Shown: positions 9,782 to 17,632 of the stretch, one piece after another | Position numbering within the stretch: the stretch's first letter is position 1 | How the letters are laid out: each line of letters starts with the position of its first letter | From: Sphaeroforma sirkka | Taxonomy: Eukaryota; Opisthokonta; Ichthyosporea; Ichthyophonida | Assembly (NCBI GenBank): GCA_001586965.3 | Contig: LUCW03001658.1 | Coordinates: forward strand, 1-22,500 | Direction: 5' to 3' | DNA length: 22,500 bases | Made by a program: the position numbers and the translations under genes | The notes under the pieces: model-generated | The model's database searches: none | What the model saw: the letters and a program-made list of their open reading frames with translations, nothing else | What the model was told of the DNA's origin: nothing

Positions 9782-10154
9782 CTCACTACCGGGGGCTGAA
9801 GCTAAACTTTTTCAACATTTTGCAATTTAACGCTTAACGTATTTTTCTTAATAATGTAAACGCTTTGGTATCGTAAAACCGTAACGTTCTGGTTATGACA
9901 CAATATGATATTGACTCCTCCCAGCCAGCCAGCTAGATGTGCCCGACTATGCCTTAAAAATGGGATGGGGTGCTACCATAGTGATATTTTATTAATGAAT
10001 ACTATTGGGAGATTATTTTGGGGCGTAAAAAAATATTTTTTTTTAAAAGTGCCCAATGTAATAATATTTGATCTTAAGTTACTAAACCATAAATACTTGA
10101 AGCGTTAAAATACAACGTGTTAAAATAAGTTTAGCTTCAGCCATTGGTAGTGAG
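9782..10154. mobile_element. MITE-like foldback element, 373 bp, copy A
   Basis: The left end reads CTCACTACCGGGGGCTGAAG and the right end, reverse-complemented, reads CTCACTACCAATGGCTGAAG. The two arms stay alignable for roughly 65 bases, with the first 27 nearly perfect. It has no coding capacity, which fits a non-autonomous DNA transposon. I could not find a clear target-site duplication, so an ancient inverted duplication is also possible. A roughly 45-base sequence near its right arm (from 10047, AAGTGCCCAATGTAATAA) is a direct repeat of one just outside the left arm (from 9697). Confidence 0.5.
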
Positions 10155-11041
10155 CTTAAAAGGATGATATTGCTCCCAAAATAAATAAATATGATACAAA
10201 GAACGAAAGTGTCTCCCGAGAAAAAGATGAAACTACAGACCAAACACACGTATGATGATTTTTTAGAAACAAATATACATTTGCTTCAAAAAATTACGGA
10301 AGAAAGACAACTGCTCCAGAAAAAAAAAGATGAAACAACTGAACAAAACTATTAATATTTATTTAAAACAAACCTCAGCAACGCTTCTCTCTTTGGTGAT
10401 TTAAGAAAAAAAAGACAATTGATGCATCCTTTTCTTTAGATAAACCTCCCAATACTTCCATGCTTTTAGTTACTCACCGATGCAAGCGGTGTTTTATTTA
10501 CGAGTTTTATAAAACTATTGACTGCTGTCAGCTGTGGCTTCACCGGCTGACCTACCATGTCATTATTACGAAAAAAAATTAAGTAAAATAATTGCCGTAA
10601 TTTTTGTAAGAAATACGTATTAGACCTACCTTTCCGAGAACAGAGATGTTCTTTTTAGGCACATTCCTGAATTTGAAAATTTAAGATTTTTTGCATGGTG
10701 AGCAAATTGAGAATTGGGAATTATGAAGTATGCAGCGCAATTTTTTGGGCCATTAAGAAATATTCTATTTTTAATTAAGAAAGAAGGATTAAGGCAGTAG
10801 GTTATAGACTTATTAAGAATCGTGTACGATATCTTTTAAAATTTTTTTAAGAATTATTAATAATCATGTATACCGATATCTGAAGAAATTTTAAGAACCG
10901 GTACTTATTTTTTATAGCATGTGAGGGACTAGGTCTCAAGGCAAAGTCTATTACTATAACATGCAATTGTTTTCTCAGTACAAACTTTTATTTATATAGG
11001 GTTTGTGCATTGGGCGTAGAAGTGTAGAAGTGAATGTAAGT

Positions 11042-11478
11042 ATGGCGGAGAAAAGTGACGGCAGTGGGCGAACAACAGCTACCGATACTGACACCATTAC
11101 TCCCTCTGAAAAGAGTGTGCGAAAATCAGATAATGTGCGATCCTCTATCAAGAGGATGCAGCCGATTAACATTGATGCTATTGACGATGCAAAGCCAGTA
11201 TAGTTGTTTGAAACTTTATCGAGGGATAACAAAAGAACAAAAAACTAAATTTCGCAGCCACAAAGTTTGTAAAGTTGACGATGACGATTGCAACAAAGCT
11301 ACCTGCAGGTATTGCAGACAACACTAAAACTTACTCATGGAATCCGCAAGAATGCGAATAATGCTATAATACATTATGAGGAAGAAGCACGCCAAACAAT
11401 GGTACGACGATGTAAAAGATTTCGTCCACTGGCCATGCTATAATCTTGTCCTACTTGTTCGTTGTGAATAGTTATTGA
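11042..11478 (+). pseudogene. BED-finger (hAT-type) transposase N-terminal fragment, interrupted, copy A
   Basis: Counterpart of the open frame at 14888-15319. The opening residues M-A-E-K-S-D-G-S-G are the same. The frame is then disturbed by several one- to few-base length differences relative to copy B, the first near 11190 in a run of A bases, so no single frame spans the zinc finger. Either copy A has decayed, or it carries more run-length sequence errors than copy B. Confidence 0.6.
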
Positions 11479-11488
11479 TGAGATTGCT

Positions 11489-11528
11489 AGTGAGATCAAT
11501 CGGGCTTCTACAGCTGATTGATCTCACT
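11489..11528. repeat. Perfect 13-bp inverted repeat at unit start, copy B
   Basis: The same hairpin as at 7-46: arms at 11489-11501 and 11516-11528. Confidence 0.8.
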
Positions 11529-11642
11529 TGTGAGAGCTTCTAGATTTTGTGAGAGCTTCTACAGCTCATAGACATAGTCAAGCAGGCACTAACATGGCAT
11601 CGAGGCTGCATAGTTCATTTCTGGCCTGTGATTGTCGCGAGC

Positions 11643-12146
11643 CTATGGTCCGTGTGTGTCCTTCTTGGTTTTCTCTTGATACTGTATGAATTCTTGAAGA
11701 GATATAGTACCGCCTGATATCTGTGTCTGGTTCGTAGACTGTAATGGCTGGTATCCCAGATCATATCGTAACGCCGCTGGTCCTGTGGCCCGGAATTCTG
11801 TGATATCCGCTACCAAAGAACGTCTGGAAGTTCTGTCGGTGCAGTGATTGGAGCCTTTGCTGTAATGCCTGTTGATTTCTAAGTAGCTGTTACGTTTTGG
11901 CTTGCGCACCATCATGTTGACATTTATATGGTCTCTTACGCTGACGTGGTCGCGTCTAAGTTTAATGATTGCCTGTAATCTCTCACCCCCCCTCGTCACT
12001 TGGTCACTATCGGCCTTTGCGTGTCTCTGAGGCGGGTTGTCCCTGGCCGATGGCTCACAGCCCACATCGCTTGGCGGTGCTAAACCGGCTCCTTGCTGTA
12101 AACGAGCATATTGTTTAATTCGCCTGAATCTCGAGTGTTCGATCAC
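11643..12146 (-). CDS. Unassigned reading frame of 167 codons, copy B
   Basis: The frame is open from about 12185 to a stop at 11643. The first start-like codon is a GTG at 12146, whereas the first ATG (M-M-V-R-K-P-K) lies about 79 codons further in, so a full-length protein starting at 12146 is doubtful. The product would be basic, polar and without membrane segments; the last 40 residues are richest in T, Q and G. I recognise no domain. It could be an exon of a degraded transposon gene or an accidental open frame in a GC-richer stretch. Copy A has the same frame interrupted. Confidence 0.25.
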   Translation of the reverse strand: MIEHSRFRRIKQYARLQQGAGLAPPSDVGCEPSARDNPPQRHAKADSDQVTRGGERLQAIIKLRRDHVSVRDHINVNMMVRKPKRNSYLEINRHYSKGSNHCTDRTSRRSLVADITEFRATGPAALRYDLGYQPLQSTNQTQISGGTISLQEFIQYQEKTKKDTHGP

Positions 12147-12272
12147 CCTGTGAGGTCTCCTCGGTTCCTTGCTGATCCTCAGGACGTTCCTGCTTTACCT
12201 GTGCTTTCCGCTTCCACCCTCGCTGCTGGATATCGCGTCGACCTTGTTGTTCAGGTGACAAACATTGCTGTC

Positions 12273-12286
12273 TTTAGGGTTTAGGG
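12273..12286 (+). repeat. Two TTTAGGG telomere-like units, copy B
   Basis: Same as at 761-774; kept in the duplicate. Confidence 0.4.
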
Positions 12287-13247
12287 AGATCCTTTTGTCC
12301 ACTTTACTGGTTTATCACAAACGCAAAGGAATGAAATACTTGCAGCGTTCGCCACAACTGCCAGGACTACCGGTGATACACCTTGCTTATCTGTTCAAGT
12401 CGCTGATGACGGTAGAGGGAAGAAGGTGGGAGTAGTCCACCGGTAAATTGGGCTGCGCAACATGCATCTGTAGTAGAGCATGGCATAGCGAAGAAGGAAG
12501 ATATTGTTTGATAGCTGTTTAGCACGATGCACTATACGCGCCGGCGCCGTGGTGTATCTTGTCCTTAATGCTATGTTGCGTCGAATATGCAAGATCTTTA
12601 TACCTAGAAACGGTCTGCAAGATTTGATCAGATTTCGCTGGCAGAGCGTTATTCACTTATTTTTAAGATTCCGTTCAGGCCTAGTAATATACTAGATACA
12701 GACGATAGCGTCTGCCCCCTGTACTCGTCCAAAACACGCCTGTAGAACCGAAGCGAATTATGTAAAGACATAGAACCGGAAAAAATTCTAAATACGAAGT
12801 TATACTTTTTGAGGCCTTTGGAACGTCGGACGCAAGTGTATCTTATTTTCGAAAGATGAACAGAAGAGAATATTGACGTTTACAGATGGGACTTCCTCCA
12901 CAGTTGTCCAAAATTTCCCTGACGCAAGTGTATTTTTTAATATATCACTAAAATCGTATGCTTCATATTTTTTAACTGCACCTAGCTCAATCTTACTATC
13001 TATCCTTATATCTTGCACTGTATTATCAATCCACTTGTGCCTTCAGATGCATACTACAATATACTATAACTACTTATAAGAGCAACTCAAGAACACACTG
13101 AATTGCACAAGGTCGGTTGGTCAGGACATCTATTAACTATAAACCCGTAGGTAGCAAGGTACTGTCATAAGGAAGTATTTGTGTATTTTCCGGCCTTACA
13201 AATGGGACACCGAGTTGACAAACTAGCCACTATTTAGGTTGGAGCCC

Positions 13248-13251
13248 CTCT
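13248..13251. other. Empty target site of the retrotransposon
   Basis: A single TCTA in CCCCTCTACGCG, at the place equivalent to the insertion in copy A. It fixes the element's ends at 1739 and 9400 to the base. Confidence 0.93.
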
Positions 13252-13263
13252 ACGCGAAAGTTT

Positions 13264-13280
13264 TATATATATATATATAT
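13264..13280. repeat. TA microsatellite, copy B
   Basis: TA dinucleotide run matching 9417-9433, slightly different in length. Confidence 0.85.
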
Positions 13281-13339
13281 TTTAAAAAAACAAGTGATCT
13301 TTTTTAAAATGTATGAGAACTCTTAAGACTCACGTTACT

Positions 13340-13464
13340 ATGCCTAACATTCTCGCGCCCGGCTGCTATGCCTCCAATTACGACTCCCGCCGCAATGCGC
13401 CCAATTAAGACTCCCGCTGCCATGTCTAGCATTTTCGCCCCCCGCTAAACATGCGCCCCACTCT
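13340..13464. repeat. 27-bp minisatellite, copy B
   Basis: The same four to five ATG-headed, C/G-tailed units as at 9494-9616. Unit count is unchanged and only C-run lengths differ between copies. Confidence 0.75.
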
Positions 13465-13626
13465 CACCCCCCAGATATTGTAGTAAGTATACGATAGATA
13501 ACATCTTAGTTGCTATAACATAAATAAATCTAGACCGTCTTTCAAGTGTCCAATGTAATAATATTTGATCTTAGTTAGGAACACATAAATAAATCTAGGC
13601 TCAGTCTAAAATCTCCTAGTCTTTGG

Positions 13627-13999
13627 CTCACTACCGGGGGCTGAAGCTAAACTTTTTCAACATTTTGCAATTTAACGCTTAACGTATTTTTTTCTTAATA
13701 ATGTAAACGCTTTGGTATCGTAAAACCGTAACGTTCTGGTTATGACACAATATGATATTGACTCCTCCCAGCCAGCCAGCTAGATGTGCCCGACTATGCC
13801 TTAAAAATGGGATGGGGTGCTACCATAGTGATATTTTATTAATGAATACTATTGGGAGATTATTTTGGGGCGTAAAATATTTTTTTTTTAAAAGTGCCCA
13901 ATGTAATAATATTTGATCTTAAGTTACTAAACCATAAATACTTGAAGCGTTAAAATACAACATGTTAAAATAAGTTTAGCTTCAGCCATTGGTAGTGAG
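13627..13999. mobile_element. MITE-like foldback element, 373 bp, copy B
   Basis: The same element as at 9782-10154, with left arm CTCACTACCGGGGGCTGAAG and right arm ending ...GGTAGTGAG at 13999. It is exactly 373 bp in both copies. Confidence 0.5.
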
Positions 14000-14615
14000 C
14001 TTAAAAGGATGATATTGCTCCCAAAATAAATAAATATGATACAAAGAACGAAAGTGCTCCTGAGAAAAAAGATGAAACTACAGACCAAACACACGTATGA
14101 TGTTTTTTTTTTAGAAACAAATATACATTTGCTTCAAAAAATTACGGAAGAAAGACAACTGCTCCAGAAAAAAAAAGATGAAACAACTGAACAAAACTAT
14201 TAATATTTATTTAAAACAAACCTCAGCAACGCTTCTCTTTGGTGATTTAGAAAAAAAAAAAGACAATTGATGCATCTTTTTTTCTTTAGATAAACCTCCC
14301 AATACTTCCATGCTTTGTTACTCACCGATGCAAGCGGTGTTTTATTTACGAGTTTTATAAAACTATTGACTGCTGTCAGCTGTGGCTTCACCGGCTGACC
14401 TACCATGTCATTATTACGAAAAAAAAATTAAGTAAAATAATTGCCGTAATTTTTTGTAAGAAATACGTATTAGACCTACCTTTCCGAGAACAGAGATGTT
14501 TCTTTTAGGCACATTCCTGAATTTGAAAATTTAAGATTTTTGCATGGTGAGCAAATTGAGAATTGGGAATTATGAAGTATGCAGCGCAATTTTGGGCCAT
14601 TAAGAAATATTCTAT

Positions 14616-14629
14616 TTCTTAATTAAGAA
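14616..14629. repeat. Perfect palindrome TTCTTAATTAAGAA
   Basis: A 14-base self-complementary sequence in a stretch (about 14590-14750) with many TTAAGAA motifs. The same palindrome occurs at 15695-15708 and, in the inverted copy, at about 20721-20734. It may be a shared remnant of a dispersed repeat family. Confidence 0.6.
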
Positions 14630-14887
14630 AGAAGGATTAAGGCAGGTTATAGACTTATTAAGAATCGTGTACGATATCTTTTTTAAAATTTTTTAAGAAT
14701 TATTAATAATCATGTATACCGATATCTGAAGAAATTTTAAGAACCGGTACTTATTTTTTATAGCATGTGAGGGACTAGGTCTCAAGGCAAAGTCTATTAC
14801 TATAACATGCAATTGTTTTCTCAGTACAAACTTTTATTTATATAGGGTTTGTGCATTGGGCGTAGAAGTGTAGAAGTGAATGTAAGT

Positions 14888-15319
14888 ATGGCGGAGAAAA
14901 GTGACGGCAGTGGGCGAACAACAGCTACCGATACTGACACCATTACTCCCTCTGAAAAGAGTGTGCGAAAATCAGATAATGTGCGATCCTCTATCAAGAG
15001 GATGCAGCCGATTAACATTGATGCTATTGACGATGCAAGCCAGTATAGTTGTTTGAAACTTTATCGAGGGATAACAAAAGAAAAAAAACTAAATTTCGCA
15101 GCCACAAAGTTTAAAGTTGACGATGACGATTGCAACAAAGCTACCTGCAGGTATTGCGACAACACTAAAACTTACTCATGGAATCGCAAGAATGCGAATA
15201 ATGCTATAATACATTATGAGAAGAAGCACGCCAAACAATGGTACGACGATGTAAAAAAGATTTCGTCCACTGGCCATGCTATAATCTTGTCCTACTTGTT
15301 CGTTGTGAATAGTTATTGA
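14888..15319 (+). CDS. BED-type zinc-finger transposase N-terminal fragment (hAT superfamily), copy B
   Basis: The frame starts at ATG 14888 (M-A-E-K-S-D-G-S-G), and an in-frame ATG 39 bases upstream is also possible. Of about 143 residues, the first 50 are S/T/D-rich and probably disordered. Residues 80-120 carry C-R-Y-C followed by H-Y-E-K-K-H-A-K-Q-W, the C-x2-C ... H-x4-H pattern of BED fingers, which bind the terminal repeats of hAT transposons. The frame ends soon after (…V-V-N-S-Y, stop), with no DDE/RNase-H-like core, while hAT transposases are normally 600 residues or more. So this is a truncated transposase, the first exon of one, or a domesticated BED protein. It sits at the right edge of the duplicated unit, and the break may be where the rest was lost. 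The finger is clear; the superfamily label is inferred from it. Confidence 0.55.
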   Translation: MAEKSDGSGRTTATDTDTITPSEKSVRKSDNVRSSIKRMQPINIDAIDDASQYSCLKLYRGITKEKKLNFAATKFKVDDDDCNKATCRYCDNTKTYSWNRKNANNAIIHYEKKHAKQWYDDVKKISSTGHAIILSYLFVVNSY

Positions 15320-15321
15320 TG

Positions 15322-15608
15322 ATTTATACTGAGCACAGCTTTGAAGTTGTGGTCTGTTAAAGTTGTATTTTAGTATGTATTTAATTATTTATTCGTAGTG
15401 GTAAGATCTTCATCACATGTGTAGTCGTGTACACAAGCGCCAAATAATATTTTTTAAGAAATATGAATGTTATCTCACTTAATATGTCGTTCATTATTAA
15501 GAAATTATCTTGAAACAAAAAATTGGCTTAATTAAGAAATAGGAAGTACGCATGAGGAATTTATTATTAAGTACCACCGCTTTGACACGATTAGTATCTT
15601 ATTCTTAA
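15322..15608. other. AT-rich gene-free stretch right of the duplication
   Basis: Unique sequence following copy B. I see no reading frame of note. It holds several TTAAGAA motifs (near 15454, 15497, 15530) and ends at the left boundary of the inverted-repeat core. Confidence 0.6.
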
Positions 15609-15730
15609 TTAATAATCACGTAGCGAAAAAAAATGGGTTTAAGTTTTGGATTCTGCCGATTTTGGGTAAAGGATTAATAGGAATTGGGTTCAGATTCTTA
15701 ATTAAGAAAAAAGAATTATGTGCTTTCCCA
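15609..15730 (-). repeat. Inverted copy of the 20696-20819 core sequence
   Basis: The 122 bases from TTAATAATCACGTAGCG to GTGCTTTCCCA are the reverse complement of 20696-20819, with only one run-length difference. Flanking sequences differ: the terminal inverted repeats present around the right-hand copy are absent here. It includes the palindrome TTCTTAATTAAGAA. No coding content. Confidence 0.9.
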
Positions 15731-15761
15731 TACCATGGACGAGATACCATATACATCCCAT

Positions 15762-15912
15762 CAGAAATATGTATTGATATCGTACTATCACTAAACACAC
15801 ACCGTCGATGTATATTCCACTCAGTCACGTCTACACATAAAACGCACCAGATATACGTATTGATCTCATGCTATCACCAACCGCACACCCACCGCCTATG
15901 TACAATCTGTAT
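15762..15912 (+). repeat. Two degenerate copies of an approximately 86-base repeat
   Basis: CAGAAATATGTATTGAT from 15762 and CAGATATACGTATTGAT from 15848 begin two diverged copies. They continue as CACTAAACACACACCG versus CACCAACCGCACACCC, then GATGTATATTC versus CTATGTACAATC. The repeat lies just upstream of the first visible PARP exon, probably inside an intron, and is not coding. Confidence 0.55.
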
Positions 15913-15943
15913 AACTATGCATAGGCCGAGCAAGTACTCACAG

Positions 15944-17572
15944 ACGTCAGTACAGCCCTCGACGAGTTGACTGCCGCGTGCAACCACCGCGACAAGACAG
16001 TGGACGGTGTACGCACCCACTTCGAACGTGTGGCCAAGCTCACAAATGAGTTCTATGAGCTCATGCCCATGTCTGAGGGGGCCGGCGGGGCTGTGGAGGC
16101 GTTCTCCAGGAAAAACCACAAGACTGCGCTGGGCAAGGCCGTAGAGATGGTGCGCGTGCTTAAGGATCTGAGCGTGGCCAGACAGGTGCTGCTGGGAGCT
16201 AGGTATGGCAAACATTGGAATGAAGGGATTAAATGGGGAACCATGCAATGAGGGGATTACATGGGGATCCATGCAATGAGGGTATTACATGGGGACTATG
16301 CAATGAGAGGATTACATTGACACTCGACTCTACCGTGTTGACTATCTCAGCTAGGTTCCACAGTTGGCCCGTTGCGTTCATGGGAGCTCTTGCCGTATCA
16401 CTAATGTGTATAGTACAAGGATTACGCTTGTCGCTGTGTGCAAGGAGCTACATGCATGTTTGTATACACGCTTATTTAGTTGTGTGGGCGATGCACATTT
16501 TTACTTATTTTTGTACATGTTTACCAATTTTGGTTGATTTATGAGGGTGTGTTTCCATATGTTGGGCTATATTTTCTTTTTTTTTGGAAATGTTGTCTAT
16601 TGTCTAATGGACGTACGTAGCAGTCGTTGTTGCAACTTTGATAAATTTCTCAGGAGGCACTAGAGTCACGCTCTTCTGAATACGCACTATCGGCCCACAA
16701 ACCTCAGGTGCCCATCCCAAGCCCTCCCTAAATCCCTAAACCTGTAAACCCCTAAACCCCTATCGCATAGGCCAATACGCTGCAAGCTCACCATGGGCAC
16801 TACTTCTAATTCACAGGTTGCGTAGGAAGGAATTGCACCCATTGGACTATGCGTACAAGGCCCCTGGACATGCACATGGAGGTGCTACCTACCACCCATC
16901 CCGAAGCCCAATGCCTACTGGCCTACATCGACAACACGTCCGATGGGTATAGCGACATGGTGGTGAACAATATATTCTCTCTGACCCGCAACAGTGCGGG
17001 TGTGTGTGACCCGACAGGGGCTGTAGGTAACAAGCAGCTATTGTTCCATGGCTCCAAGACCACTAATCTGTGCGGCATTATCAAGCAAGGCTTACGCATT
17101 GCCCCGCCGGACGCACCCAGGACAGGCCTGGCATACGGCAAAGGGGTATGTATGTGCACTCACAGACAACCAACCTAACTGCGTTAACTGTGCATGTTCA
17201 ATCTGTAAGGGGAGCCATTCATTGTTATTTGTGCAGCTAACCCCCTCTCCTTCTCGCTGGCTTCCGCTCGTTTACGCCTGGCCCGTTCTCATATATTCTG
17301 CAAAGCCTCTTCTGATTTGCTCACACTGCAAATGGGGGATATCTGTACCAGATATTGCCCAAGTTATCCGCTTAGCGATAGAAAGACTGTCCATACTTCA
17401 CACAGTGCACGTTTACCAAAATACCGCCGTACTTCATCTGCAGGTGTACTTTGCGGATCAAATGTCCAAGTCTCTGAGTTACAGCTCGGTCCTACAGAAC
17501 AACAACGCAAGCACTACTCAGCCTAGAGCTTACGTCTTCGTCGCTGAGGTGGCCGTTGGTAAGCTATGAGTG

Positions 17573-17632
<60 letters not shown>

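Larger units (their letters stand above)
9401..11480. repeat. Tandem segmental duplication, copy A, right part
   Basis: It matches 13248-15321 along its whole length. In order it contains a TA microsatellite (about 9417-9433), a 27-bp minisatellite, a 373-bp foldback element, a very AT-rich stretch with many TTAAGAA motifs (about 10740-10900), and an interrupted BED-finger transposase fragment. It ends at 11480, after which the next copy starts within two bases. Confidence 0.93.
11483..15321. repeat. Tandem segmental duplication, copy B (uninterrupted, with empty site)
   Basis: A full 3.84-kb unit matching 1-1738 plus 9401-11480. It starts two bases after the end of copy A, and its own right end runs into different DNA (ATTTATACTGAGC). 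At 13245-13256 it reads CCCCTCTACGCG, the undisturbed retroelement target. Near 11548 it has about 31 extra bases including a second TTGTGAGAGCTTCTA. From 12147 to 14887 I see no gene, only the repeats listed separately and AT-rich DNA. Confidence 0.93.

Noticed and set aside
15662-15970. 102-codon plus frame as an upstream PARP exon
   Set aside because: It reads through the inverted-repeat core and a degenerate repeat, is not in the frame of the PARP exon, and shows no WGR-like residues.
16233-16544. 103-codon plus frame starting in the minisatellite
   Set aside because: Begins inside the 27-28 bp repeat in PARP intron 1; open only because of the repeat.
17048-17569. 173-codon plus frame across PARP exon 2, intron 2 and exon 3
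   Set aside because: Runs through an intron with clear GT...AG borders and is out of the PARP frame in exon 2; only the exon 3 part is coding.
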